Assembly: GCF_013114545.1 (NCBI RefSeq)
Contig: NZ_VTXI01000017.1
Location: forward strand, 39,706 to 103,705
DNA from: Vibrio sp. RE86
GTDB taxonomy: Bacteria > Pseudomonadota > Gammaproteobacteria > Enterobacterales > Vibrionaceae
Direction of reading: 5' to 3'
DNA: 64,000 nt
The first letter of the stretch is position 1. Each line of letters starts with the position of its first letter. The notes beneath the pieces were generated by a model that was not told the DNA's origin, searched no databases, and saw only the letters and a list, made by a program, of their open reading frames with translations. The position numbers were made by a program, and so were the translations under genes. Below, in pieces: positions 7,734 through 16,023 of this stretch.

Positions 7734-8843
7734 ATGCCGATTAGTACGCCTGAAGAAATTATTGAAGACATTCGCCAAGGGAAAATGGTTGTCCTTATGG
7801 ATGATGAAGATCGCGAAAATGAAGGCGATCTGATCATGGCAGCAGAGTTAGTGACTCCTGAAGCCATCAACTTTATGGCGACTCATGGTCGTGGCCTGAT
7901 TTGTTTGACCATGACAAAAGAGCGCTGTGAACGTCTTGGATTACCCCCGATGGTGCAAGACAATAATGCTCAGTACACCACCAACTTTACGGTGTCTATT
8001 GAAGCGGCAGAAGGCGTAACAACGGGTATCTCTGCAGCCGACCGTGCACGTACGGTGCAAGCGGCGGTAGCAAAAGAGGCAAAAGCGGCTGACTTAGTTC
8101 AGCCAGGCCATATTTTCCCACTAGCTGCGCAAGAAGGTGGTGTTCTAACGCGCGCTGGTCATACTGAAGCGGGTTGTGACCTAGCTCGATTGGCTGGTTT
8201 AGAACCGTCAGGCGTAATTGTTGAAATCCTAAATGACGATGGCACCATGGCACGTCGCCCAGATCTTGAAATTTTTGCTGAGAAACACGGCATCAAGTTA
8301 GGCACGATTGCAGATCTTATTGAGTACCGCAATAACACTGAAACAACCATCGAACGTGTTGCTGAATGTAAGCTACCAACCGAGTTTGGAGAGTTCAATC
8401 TGGTCACTTATCGTGATGTTATCGATAACCAGATTCACTATGCTCTATGCAAAGGTGATCTCAAAACTGACGCACCGCTAGTTCGCGTTCACTTGCAAGA
8501 TACTTTTACCGATCTACTACACAGCAACCGTAATGCTGAACGCAGTTGGACGCTAGATGCAGCGATGAAGCGTATTGGCAGTGAAGGTGGCGTTCTGGTG
8601 ATTCTGGGTAACGAAGAGTCAACGGACCTTTTGGTACATCGAGTGAAGATGTTTGAAGCTCAAGATAAAGGCGAAGCGCCGACCCTAGCGAAGAAGCAAG
8701 GCACCTCACGCCGTGTTGGTGTGGGCTCTCAAATTCTTGCAGATCTAGGCGTTCACGATATGCGTCTACTGTCATCAGCAAGCAAAAAATACCATGCGCT
8801 TGGCGGCTTTGGCTTAAATGTTGTTGAATATGTGTGTGAGTAA
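7734..8843 (+). CDS. ribBX: DHBP synthase with degenerate GTP cyclohydrolase II-like domain (RibBX type)
   Basis: Residues 1-205 are 3,4-dihydroxy-2-butanone-4-phosphate synthase, which makes the four-carbon unit of riboflavin from ribulose 5-phosphate; the acidic motif DDEDRENEGD (23-32), THGRGLICL and RAGHTEAGCD are intact. Residues 206-369 align with GTP cyclohydrolase II, but the zinc-binding cysteine segment (CxxGDxxxSxxCxCG) is missing: that place reads VRVHLQDTFTDLLHSN. The second half should therefore not have cyclohydrolase activity. Such RibBX hybrids are described as common in Proteobacteria, so the true ribA must lie elsewhere. It is in the ribD-ribE-ribBX-ribH cluster, and no FMN riboswitch is seen ahead of it. 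Confidence 0.88.
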   Translation: MPISTPEEIIEDIRQGKMVVLMDDEDRENEGDLIMAAELVTPEAINFMATHGRGLICLTMTKERCERLGLPPMVQDNNAQYTTNFTVSIEAAEGVTTGISAADRARTVQAAVAKEAKAADLVQPGHIFPLAAQEGGVLTRAGHTEAGCDLARLAGLEPSGVIVEILNDDGTMARRPDLEIFAEKHGIKLGTIADLIEYRNNTETTIERVAECKLPTEFGEFNLVTYRDVIDNQIHYALCKGDLKTDAPLVRVHLQDTFTDLLHSNRNAERSWTLDAAMKRIGSEGGVLVILGNEESTDLLVHRVKMFEAQDKGEAPTLAKKQGTSRRVGVGSQILADLGVHDMRLLSSASKKYHALGGFGLNVVEYVCE

Positions 8844-8866
8844 TCAGTAAGCACGTTTGATTATTA

Positions 8867-8904
8867 AGAAGGCAAATGTTTCAGCATTTGCCTTCTTTGT
8901 TTTC
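8867..8904 (+). terminator. Terminator-like hairpin after ribBX
   Basis: GAAGGCAAATG-TTTCAG-CATTTGCCTTC stem followed by TTTGTTTTC. ribH starts 110 bp downstream, so ribH-nusB may be transcribed both by read-through and from its own promoter. Confidence 0.85.
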
Positions 8905-9014
8905 AATCTGTTGTGAACACGACGAGTAATGCTAAATTTCCATTAGATATTGCTCACAGATTTGTGCTAGAATCCGGCGATTCTCACTTGATGAACATAG
9001 TTAAAGGAAGGCTT

Positions 9015-9485
9015 ATGAAAGTGATCGAGGGTGGCTTCCCAGCGCCAAACGCAAAAATTGCTATCGTTATTGCTCGTTTCAACAGTTTTATTAACGAAAG
9101 TCTATTGTCTGGTGCAATCGATACTTTAAAGCGCCATGGCCAAGTAAGCGAAGAGAACATTACTGTTGTTCGTTGCCCTGGTGCAGTTGAACTTCCACTT
9201 GTGGCTCAGCGTGTTGCTAAAACGGGTAAGTTTGATGCAATCGTATCTCTTGGTACGGTAATCCGCGGTGGTACACCACACTTTGACTATGTTTGTAGTG
9301 AATGTAACAAAGGTCTTGCGCAAGTGTCTCTGGAATACTCTCTTCCAGTCGCATTCGGCGTATTGACGGTTGATACAATTGACCAAGCAATTGAGCGCGC
9401 AGGAACCAAGGCTGGTAATAAAGGTGCAGAGGCTGCACTAAGCGCACTTGAGATGATAAACGTTCTTTCAGAAATCGATTCCTAA
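9015..9485 (+). CDS. ribH: 6,7-dimethyl-8-ribityllumazine synthase
   Basis: RibH condenses the pyrimidine intermediate with the four-carbon unit from RibB to give lumazine, the substrate of RibE; the family forms 60-mer capsids or pentamers. The 156-aa product has the phosphate/substrate loop GTVIRGGTPHFDYVC (about 79-93) with the catalytic histidine. The ATG at 9015 is preceded by AAAGGAAGG; the reading frame is open upstream to 8913, but the added residues have no family match. Its stop overlaps the nusB start by one base (TAATG). Confidence 0.96.
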   Translation: MKVIEGGFPAPNAKIAIVIARFNSFINESLLSGAIDTLKRHGQVSEENITVVRCPGAVELPLVAQRVAKTGKFDAIVSLGTVIRGGTPHFDYVCSECNKGLAQVSLEYSLPVAFGVLTVDTIDQAIERAGTKAGNKGAEAALSALEMINVLSEIDS

Positions 9486-9952
9486 TGGGGGCCAGTGTGA
9501 AACCAGCCGCACGTCGTAATGCACGTCGATTCGCTCTACAAGCGATCTACTCTTGGCAAATTACTAAAGAAAATGTTGCTACTATCGAGGAGCAATTCTT
9601 GTCAGGTGGTAAGTATGATGAAGAAGAACATCATGCTTCTGAGCCGGCACTTTCTACTCCAGACACAGACGTTGCATACTTCCGTGACCTACTAACAGGT
9701 GTTGTGCTAAGTCACACAGAGCTAGATAGTAAGATTCGTCCATACACAGCACGCCCAATGCAAGACTTGGACATGATGGAGCTTGCACTGCTTCGTCTTG
9801 CTATGTATGAAATGACACGTCGTGAAGATGTACCTTACAAAGTGGTAATCAACGAAGCGATTGAACTTGCAAAAGTTTTCGCAGCAGAAGAGAGCCACAA
9901 GTTCGTGAACGGTGTACTAGATAAAGCAGCACCTCACGTACGTAAGAAGTAA
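9485..9952 (+). CDS. nusB: Transcription antitermination factor NusB
   Basis: NusB with NusE/S10 binds boxA RNA to form the antitermination complex for rRNA operons. The 155-aa all-helical protein starts with the Arg-rich boxA-binding region (PAARRNARRFALQAIYSW) and includes the conserved PYKVVINEAIELAKVFAAEE segment. The ATG overlaps the ribH stop by one base, showing translational coupling. The ribH-nusB pairing is typical of gammaproteobacteria. A terminator follows. Confidence 0.96.
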   Translation: MGASVKPAARRNARRFALQAIYSWQITKENVATIEEQFLSGGKYDEEEHHASEPALSTPDTDVAYFRDLLTGVVLSHTELDSKIRPYTARPMQDLDMMELALLRLAMYEMTRREDVPYKVVINEAIELAKVFAAEESHKFVNGVLDKAAPHVRKK

Positions 9953-9967
9953 TCGACTAAGATTAGT

Positions 9968-9996
9968 AAAAGGTCAGCACATGCTGACCTTTTTTA
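9968..9996 (+). terminator. Intrinsic terminator of nusB
   Basis: AAAAGGTCAGCA-CA-TGCTGACCTTTTTT hairpin with T run. Confidence 0.9.
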
Positions 9997-10039
9997 TGCT
10001 TGTTATTCACAGAATCGATAATTAAAAAATGGCTTCATT

Positions 10040-11005
10040 ATGTCCGGTGAATTTAATCTAATCGAAAAGTATTTTGTTGGTCGTCAGAAAGGGCGAAAAG
10101 ACGTTCTTTTGGCTGCTGGAGATGACTGTGCTTTAGTTCAAGCGCCACAAAACCTCTCTATTGCTGTAAGTACCGATACTCTTGTTGCGGGGACGCATTT
10201 TCTTGCTGAGGCAAATCCTGCCTGGGTTGCACACAAAGCGTTGGCTTCTAATATTAGCGACCTAGCTGCAATGGGCGCGACGCCTGCTTGGGTTTCGTTT
10301 GCTTTGACCATGCCTGAACCTGATGAAGCATGGCTAGCCCCTTTCTGTGATGCGTTCTTTGAGTTAGCCAACTACTTTGATATCCAGTTGATCGGCGGTG
10401 ATACGACTAAAGGCCCTTTGAGTTTAACGTTGACCGTGCAGGGCTTGGTTGACCCTCACAAAGCTCTACGACGTGATGGCGCTAAAGTGGGGGATTGGGT
10501 CTATGTCACGGGGAACCTAGGCGACAGTAAAGCTGGGTTGGATGTCGTGCTTAACTCTGAGCTTAAGAGTAAGCCATACGCAGAAGAGCTTGAGAAAAGG
10601 CACTATCTGTCCACGCCAAGAGTGCTAGTAGGCCAAGCTCTATTGAATTTAGCGAGTTCAGCCATCGATATTTCAGATGGCGTTATTTCAGATGTAAAAC
10701 ATATTCTGAAACGTTCTCAGGTCGGTGTAAGCATTGACGTAGCATCGCTTCCCGTTTCTAATGAGCTTCTTCAGTTTGTCGATTCAGCCGCAATCGCCCA
10801 GCAATATGCGTTGTCGAGTGGTGAAGAGTATGAACTGTGCTTTACTGTGCCAGAACATAACAAAGGCTCGATTGAGAGCACGTTAGCCCATTGCGGCGCT
10901 AAGGTGACCTGTATCGGGCAGATCAGGCCTCAAGGTACCTTTGAACTCCACTCTAACGGTCAACCGATTGACTGGGATCTCAGTGGATACGATCACTTTA
11001 AGTAG
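10040..11005 (+). CDS. thiL: Thiamine-monophosphate kinase
   Basis: ThiL phosphorylates thiamine monophosphate with ATP to the active cofactor thiamine diphosphate. The 321-aa product is of normal length for the PurM-like ATP-binding superfamily: N-terminal AAGDDCALV with metal-binding aspartates (about residues 26-34), STDTLVAGTHF, and DISDGVISDVKHI in the second domain. It starts after the nusB terminator and is followed 12 bp later by pgpA; nusB-thiL-pgpA is the order found in E. coli. Confidence 0.95.
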   Translation: MSGEFNLIEKYFVGRQKGRKDVLLAAGDDCALVQAPQNLSIAVSTDTLVAGTHFLAEANPAWVAHKALASNISDLAAMGATPAWVSFALTMPEPDEAWLAPFCDAFFELANYFDIQLIGGDTTKGPLSLTLTVQGLVDPHKALRRDGAKVGDWVYVTGNLGDSKAGLDVVLNSELKSKPYAEELEKRHYLSTPRVLVGQALLNLASSAIDISDGVISDVKHILKRSQVGVSIDVASLPVSNELLQFVDSAAIAQQYALSSGEEYELCFTVPEHNKGSIESTLAHCGAKVTCIGQIRPQGTFELHSNGQPIDWDLSGYDHFK

Positions 11006-11017
11006 AATAATATCATT

Positions 11018-11524
11018 ATGACAAACCCTCTAACGCTTATTTCTCTGAAAAATCCTTGGCATCTATTGGCTACGGGCTTCGGTAGTGGGCTCTCACCGAT
11101 TGTCCCAGGGACGATGGGAACATTGGCGGCCATTCCGTTTTATCTACTTCTTGTTCAGCTGCCTCTGCCTATCTACATCATTGCTGTGGTTATTTCGTGC
11201 ATTATTGGCGTTAAGATTTGCCAAGTGACCTCTGACGATATGGGGGTTCATGATCATGGCTCAATTGTCTGGGATGAGTTTGCAGGCTTTTGGATTACCA
11301 TGCTGGTGGTACCGCTGTTTAACCTATCGGCGACGGACTGGAAGTGGCTATTAACAGGTTTTGTACTGTTTCGCTTTTTCGATATGGTAAAACCTTGGCC
11401 GATTGGTTGGTTAGATAAACGTGTTCATGGCGGTCTGGGCATCATGATTGATGATATTGTTGCCGGTGTGATGGCTGGTGTGGCGCTCTACTTGGTCGGC
11501 AAATACGCAGGCTGGTTGGTTTAA
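11018..11524 (+). CDS. pgpA: Phosphatidylglycerophosphatase A
   Basis: PgpA removes the phosphate from phosphatidylglycerophosphate at the inner membrane to make phosphatidylglycerol. The 168-aa protein has about four hydrophobic segments and the family motifs GFGSGLSPIVPGTMGTLAA (about 21-39), VWDEFAGFW and FRFFDMVKPWP, the last two with the acidic catalytic residues. It probably shares a transcript with thiL. The hairpin behind it has its T-tract on the minus strand, so termination of this unit on the plus strand is unclear. Confidence 0.94.
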   Translation: MTNPLTLISLKNPWHLLATGFGSGLSPIVPGTMGTLAAIPFYLLLVQLPLPIYIIAVVISCIIGVKICQVTSDDMGVHDHGSIVWDEFAGFWITMLVVPLFNLSATDWKWLLTGFVLFRFFDMVKPWPIGWLDKRVHGGLGIMIDDIVAGVMAGVALYLVGKYAGWLV

Positions 11525-11557
11525 AAAAAGGGGCTGGTAACTCGTTACCAGCCCCTG
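11523..11557 (-). terminator. Intrinsic terminator of yaeH (minus strand)
   Basis: A 13-bp stem (11530-11542 with 11544-11556) has a run of seven T on the minus-strand transcript. On the plus strand the hairpin lacks a T run. Confidence 0.85.
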
Positions 11558-11573
11558 AGTCTATAAAAACTTG

Positions 11574-11957
11574 TTACTTCAGCTTCTCTAGATCCGCTTC
11601 GATCTCGGCGATCTTACTTGAAACCACTTTCTCCAAGTGGCGAAGATCAGACAAGATCTTCTGTTTTACATCCACTTCAACCGCTTTTTCTGGTTTGGTT
11701 AGTTGATTCAGTTCATCAATGACGAGCGTTAGGTTGCGGTTGATCTCAGTAACTTCACGATATTTGTGGCTACCGCTATCAACAAGCACATTCTTTACTT
11801 GTCGTGGATACTTGAACTTCACGCTTTTCGCAAACAGCTCACCTTTCTGCTTGTGAAAATAGATTTTTAACACGTCCTTGTGCGCTTCTTGGCGAAGGGA
11901 ATAGCGCTCAATTTGCTTAGGATCTTGAATACCTAAACCAGTGAGGTGTGGATACAT
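11574..11957 (-). CDS. yaeH: UPF0325 family protein YaeH
   Basis: The 127-aa protein closely matches E. coli YaeH: YSLRQEAHKDVLKIYFHKQK (about 19-38) and FAKSVKFKYPRQ are nearly identical between the two. The C-terminal third is charged and likely helical or coiled coil (KIAEIEADLEKLK). Its function is unknown. A GAGG ribosome-binding site precedes the ATG. It is a single-gene unit with its own terminator, next to glnD as in related genomes where yaeH lies near dapD-glnD. Confidence 0.9.
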   Translation of the reverse strand: MYPHLTGLGIQDPKQIERYSLRQEAHKDVLKIYFHKQKGELFAKSVKFKYPRQVKNVLVDSGSHKYREVTEINRNLTLVIDELNQLTKPEKAVEVDVKQKILSDLRHLEKVVSSKIAEIEADLEKLK

Positions 11958-12067
11958 AGGCTACCTCTATAGTGTTGAAGTGATTAATTCAATAACTAAT
12001 GTAGCAGCCTATGATCGTGGTAGACAGCCCTTTTTTAGACAAGTTAATAACTTGTGCTAGAGATCGC

Positions 12068-14689
12068 TCAAGGCGCGAGTTCAGCGATGTTTTTCGTTAG
12101 CGCTTCACGCAATCCAATTTGCTCTTCTTCCGTCAATTTGCCGCCACTTTGACTGGTGATGATAAATAAATCCTCAGCTCGTTCGCCGATAGTGGTGATC
12201 TTAGCGGCGTGAAGGTGAACACCTTGATCTGCAAAGGTAGCACCTACGGTGGCAAGTAACCCTGGTGTATCCAAAGCGACAAATTCAAGCAAGGTGCGTT
12301 TCTTACTTTTCGTTGGCAAGAAATCGACTTTCGTTTTGACTTTGAAATGCTGAAGGTTACGCGGCGTTCGACGTCGTTTGATCTTTGTTGGTCGTCCGTC
12401 AGCGAGCACGTGAGCTAAATGTTTCGTTACGGCTTTATGACGGCTCTCATCGATGGCCTCGCCTTGCTGGTCGAGCACCATAAAGGTATCTAGCACAAAC
12501 CCATCTTTACTTGTCATGACTTGCGCGTCGTGTACGTTAAAGTTTCGTCTATCTAGCTCTGCGACAACAGAAGCAAACAGGGCGTGTTGGTCTTTGCTGT
12601 AAATGAAGACTTCGGTACCGCCTCGCGTTGATTTCTTTGATATCAGAATCAGAGGCTGAGAGTGGTCTTCATGGCGCAGTAGGTTCATACAGTGCCAAGC
12701 GATCTGCTTATGAGTATGACGCAAGAAGTAATCGGCTTTAAAGCGTTGCCAAAGCACTTCAATTTCACGTGCTGTAAAGCCCTCTTTGCGCAATAGTGCT
12801 GAGGCCAGTTGTTGGTTGTGGCGAATGCGTTCTCTCACATCAACAGGGTTTTCGAGTCCTCGGCGCAGTGCACGTTGGGTCGAATAGAAAAGCTCGGCAA
12901 GAAGAGTACGTTTCCAACTGTTCCATAACTCGGGGTTGGTTGCGCAGATATCCGCTACCGTTAAACAAACAAGGTATTCTAAGTACTCTTCATCACGTAC
13001 TTTCTTGGCAAATTCAGTAATCACCTCTGGGTCGTAGATATCTCGGCGCTGAGCAGTGACAGACATCAGTAGATGGTTACGTACAAGCCAAGAGACTAAC
13101 TTCGCCTCTGGCTTTGATAGCCCATGTTCAATACAGAATGTGTAGGCTTCACCTTCGCCAATAACTGAATGGTCACCCCCTCGGCCCTTACCAATATCAT
13201 GGAAGATTGCCGCGATGATGAGCAGCTCTTTCTTTTGGATACGCGGGTAGACTTCGCAGCAAATAGGGTGCTTCTCGTGGTTTTTCGCATAGCTAAAGGT
13301 GTTGATATGCTTGAGCAAACGCACGCTATGCTCATCGACTGTGTAGACGTGAAACAGGTCAAACTGCATCTGACCGACGATCTGGCTCCACTGAGGTAGA
13401 TAGGCCGCCAATACGCCCAATTTGTGCATCAAGCTAAACGCTTTGTGCAGGGCATTGGGATGGCGACATAAATCCATAAACTTCTCACGAGCTTCAGGGA
13501 TAGTATGCAAAAACTTGTTCAGTCTTCGTCGGGCGGTTCTTAACTGTCGCAGAGTAGGTGGTGCAACCCCTTCAATGGTTGAGTCATTGGCGATATGCAA
13601 AAACATATCAAGAATGGTTTCTGGTCTTGCTTGAAATAAGGCAGGCTTACGAGCTTCAATGAGGTGGCCTCGGCGTTGGAAGTCATCGCTTAAGATTTCA
13701 GGCTCGGCCTCAATACCGTTGTTTAAGATCGCTTGATCAAACAATTTGAGCAGCATCTTATTGAGTTCAGCCACTCGGCGTAGGGTGCGGTAGAACTCTT
13801 TCATCATCATTTCTACACCACGATTCCCTTCACCAGCATAGCCAAGGCTTTCAGCGACTTGCGCTTGATGAGCAAAGGTGAGGCGATTGTCATAGCGCTT
13901 CAATTCGTTATGCAGTGCGAAACGTACTCGCCACAAAAAGTCCTGACACTCAACGAGTTCGCGATACTCTGCGTCAGTTAAGAAACCATAGCGGCTCATT
14001 TCAAGCAGTGACGTAGCTCCAAAATGACGGCGAGCGACCCAACTGAGTGTATGTATGTCCCGCAGGCCACCAGGAGTCGACTTTATATCGGGCTCCAAGT
14101 TGTAAGTAGTGTCATGGAAGCGGGCGTGACGGTCACGTTGCTCTTGTATCTTGGCTTTGTAAAATACTTCACTTGGCCAGAATGCCTCAGAATGAATGAC
14201 CATACGCAGCTGGTGGAAGGTCTCTTCACAGCCGCATAGTAACCTTGCTTCCTGCAGGTTGGTTGCGACGGTGAGATCTTCGCGGCCGATTTCAGCACAC
14301 TCTTCGACACTTCGAACTGCATGGCCGACTTCTAGGCGCAGATCCCACAGCAGGGTGATGAACTCACTGACCTTTCCAGCCAAGGATTCTGGTAGTCCTT
14401 TTCTTGACACAATCAGAATGTCGATATCAGATAGAGGATGCAGCTCACCTCGGCCGTAACCACCAACGGCTACTAAACTGATATTAGGTAGGGCAGAAAA
14501 GCCAAAGTGTTGCCAAAGTCGATTTAGTAGGAGATCGATGTATTCAGCACGCCCCAGAACTAAATCTGTAACAGGGTGGTGATTGAGAAACTCTTGTTTC
14601 TGATAATTGGCAAATTGTTCGAGTTGTTGCTTTAACTCTGTTATCGAGAGTTGGTTCTCTTCAAAGGTAAGAGGGGATTGAAAGGGCAT
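12068..14689 (-). CDS. glnD: Bifunctional uridylyltransferase/uridylyl-removing enzyme GlnD
   Basis: GlnD senses glutamine and adds or removes UMP on PII proteins (GlnB, also in this window at 37.3 kb), setting nitrogen regulation. In the 873-aa protein, the nucleotidyltransferase motif GGYGRGELHPLSDID is at 76-90, an HD phosphohydrolase domain with IFHDIGKGRGGDHS lies near residue 500, and two ACT domains occupy the C-terminus (about 695-870) for glutamine sensing. All key motifs are intact. map is divergently separated by a terminator and lies upstream on the same strand. Confidence 0.97.
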   Translation of the reverse strand: MPFQSPLTFEENQLSITELKQQLEQFANYQKQEFLNHHPVTDLVLGRAEYIDLLLNRLWQHFGFSALPNISLVAVGGYGRGELHPLSDIDILIVSRKGLPESLAGKVSEFITLLWDLRLEVGHAVRSVEECAEIGREDLTVATNLQEARLLCGCEETFHQLRMVIHSEAFWPSEVFYKAKIQEQRDRHARFHDTTYNLEPDIKSTPGGLRDIHTLSWVARRHFGATSLLEMSRYGFLTDAEYRELVECQDFLWRVRFALHNELKRYDNRLTFAHQAQVAESLGYAGEGNRGVEMMMKEFYRTLRRVAELNKMLLKLFDQAILNNGIEAEPEILSDDFQRRGHLIEARKPALFQARPETILDMFLHIANDSTIEGVAPPTLRQLRTARRRLNKFLHTIPEAREKFMDLCRHPNALHKAFSLMHKLGVLAAYLPQWSQIVGQMQFDLFHVYTVDEHSVRLLKHINTFSYAKNHEKHPICCEVYPRIQKKELLIIAAIFHDIGKGRGGDHSVIGEGEAYTFCIEHGLSKPEAKLVSWLVRNHLLMSVTAQRRDIYDPEVITEFAKKVRDEEYLEYLVCLTVADICATNPELWNSWKRTLLAELFYSTQRALRRGLENPVDVRERIRHNQQLASALLRKEGFTAREIEVLWQRFKADYFLRHTHKQIAWHCMNLLRHEDHSQPLILISKKSTRGGTEVFIYSKDQHALFASVVAELDRRNFNVHDAQVMTSKDGFVLDTFMVLDQQGEAIDESRHKAVTKHLAHVLADGRPTKIKRRRTPRNLQHFKVKTKVDFLPTKSKKRTLLEFVALDTPGLLATVGATFADQGVHLHAAKITTIGERAEDLFIITSQSGGKLTEEEQIGLREALTKNIAELAP

Positions 14690-14745
14690 ACAGCAAGTCC
14701 GTGCAAAGTTGTCCTGTTAAGAACTAATCTATCAAAATAGAGCAG

Positions 14746-14783
14746 ATAAAAAAATATCCCCGACAATGCGGGGATATTTTAAG
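14746..14783 (-). terminator. Intrinsic terminator of map (minus strand)
   Basis: AAATATCCCCG-CATTG-CGGGGATATTT stem, with a T run on the minus-strand RNA. Confidence 0.9.
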
Positions 14784-14796
14784 AAGGTGATTGCCG

Positions 14797-15675
14797 TTAA
14801 GCGTTGTTCATCATGCGTGGGATGGTGTCATCGCTACGCAGAGTTAACACTTCACAGCCAGTTTTAGTCACAAGTAGAGTGTGCTCGTATTGAGCCGATT
14901 TTTTAGCATCGCCTGTGTACACCGTCCAATCGTCTTCAGCATCTACAGTAACACCAAACTTGCCCGCGTTAATCATTGGCTCGATAGTGAAGCACATGCC
15001 TTCTTTCAATACGCGGCGATCGTTGTTTTTGTAGTGGACGATTTGCGGTTCTTCATGGAATTCATTACCGATACCGTGGCCACAGAAGTCTTTAACAATC
15101 GAGAACTTGTTACGTGGGTTCTTTTTGTTGTTCTCTTTGATGTACTTTTCAATAGCAACACCAATGTCGCCAACCGTTGAACCAGGCTTAACGGTACGCA
15201 TACCTACGTACAGTGCTTCTTGTGTCACCATACATAGGCGCTTATCTGCAGGAGAAACATCACCGACCAAGAACATCTTAGACGTATCGCCATGGTAACC
15301 TTCAGGACGCACGCTAAGATCTGCGCTTTCGTCATTTGGAATGATTACAGTGATGTCGACGTTAATGATGTCGCCATTTTTCAGTACAGCAGGCTTCACT
15401 TGACCGTTACTGCCCACTTCGTCAGCCGATGCAGGGATGCCGTGACATACGATATGGTTGATCGATGTACAGATAGATTTAGGGAAACCGTGGTAATCAA
15501 GCGGAGCAGAATAAGCGCCTTTTTCAATCCCATAATCATGACAGATTTGGTTTAACTCATCTGTTGTTACACCCTCTTTAATATGAGGTTCGATCATCTC
15601 GAGGATTTCAGCGGCCAACGCGCCCGCTAGTCGCATACGTTCGATTTCTTCAGCTGTTTTAATCTTGATTGACAT
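14797..15675 (-). CDS. map: Methionine aminopeptidase type I
   Basis: Map removes the initiator methionine from nascent proteins. The five metal ligands are recognisable: Asp in INVDITV, Asp in HGDTSKMF, His in GHGIGNEFHEEP, Glu in TIEPM and Glu in QYEHT. At 292 aa the protein is about 28 residues longer than E. coli Map (264); compared from memory, the extra length is in three insertions: before the first metal Asp (SADEVGSNGQVKPAVLKN region), between the two metal Asp residues (PNDESADLSVRPEG), and ahead of the GHGIG motif (KENNKKNPRNK). It is transcribed divergently from rpsB, as in E. coli. Confidence 0.95.
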   Translation of the reverse strand: MSIKIKTAEEIERMRLAGALAAEILEMIEPHIKEGVTTDELNQICHDYGIEKGAYSAPLDYHGFPKSICTSINHIVCHGIPASADEVGSNGQVKPAVLKNGDIINVDITVIIPNDESADLSVRPEGYHGDTSKMFLVGDVSPADKRLCMVTQEALYVGMRTVKPGSTVGDIGVAIEKYIKENNKKNPRNKFSIVKDFCGHGIGNEFHEEPQIVHYKNNDRRVLKEGMCFTIEPMINAGKFGVTVDAEDDWTVYTGDAKKSAQYEHTLLVTKTGCEVLTLRSDDTIPRMMNNA

Positions 15676-15743
15676 CGGCTTTCTCTAGTTAATTCTGTTG
15701 CACGTTAAGTGCGAGTGCTCACATTCTATCAGGAACCCTGCAT

Positions 15744-15760
15744 AATGAGAATTATTCTTC
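15744..15760. promoter_or_regulatory. Weak Fur-like site between map and rpsB
   Basis: AATGAGAATTATTCTTC resembles the Fur motif, matching about 10 of the 14 defined positions of TGATAATNATTATCA when aligned at TGAGAAT. It lies about 70 bp upstream of map. It may be chance in AT-rich DNA. Confidence 0.2.
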
Positions 15761-15834
15761 ACTTTTCGTACGTCAAATTAGGCGGCAAAAATCACCCCAT
15801 AGTGTTTTTTTACTAGCCAGCAAGGTCGAAAATA

Positions 15835-15850
15835 TGGTATAAAGCGCGCC
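15835..15850 (+). promoter_or_regulatory. rpsB extended -10 promoter with GC-rich discriminator
   Basis: TGG at 15835-15837 followed by TATAAA at 15838-15843 forms an extended -10; no good -35 is seen. GCGCGCC immediately downstream is a GC-rich discriminator, as on stringently controlled ribosomal promoters. Confidence 0.6.
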
Positions 15851-16023
15851 GGAATTGTGGTCAGTTCTCTTCAGCTAAGTCTCTTGGTTGGCGAAGCTGG
15901 TTACTTCCAACTAACTTATATCTTTAAATCACACACATTCCGTCACATATTCCGGGGTGCTGGGCAGAAGCCTAGTCGGAGTTATGGGGGATGTGGAGGC
16001 CTAACCCCATAGAGGATTATAAA
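15851..16023 (+). ncRNA. rpsB 5' leader (S2 autoregulatory region, t44-like)
   Basis: About 170 nt separate the predicted start from rpsB. The last part folds: CTGGGC-AGAA-GCCTAG (15960-15975) and TATGGGG (15983-15989) with CCCCATA (16005-16011), the second ending right at the AGAGGA ribosome-binding site (16011-16016). In E. coli the rpsB leader is the target of autogenous control by S2 over rpsB-tsf and corresponds to the t44 RNA family. I infer the same role here from position and structure. Confidence 0.6.

Noticed and set aside
8913..9014. Longer ribH with 34 extra N-terminal residues
   Set aside because: The added residues have no match to lumazine synthase, and a good ribosome-binding site is just before 9015.
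9217..9447. Antisense open frames over ribH
   Set aside because: They mirror the biased codons of the conserved ribH gene and have no start signal.
15744..15760. Fur control of map
   Set aside because: The match is weak and map has no known iron link, so I keep it only as a low-confidence site and not as a finding.
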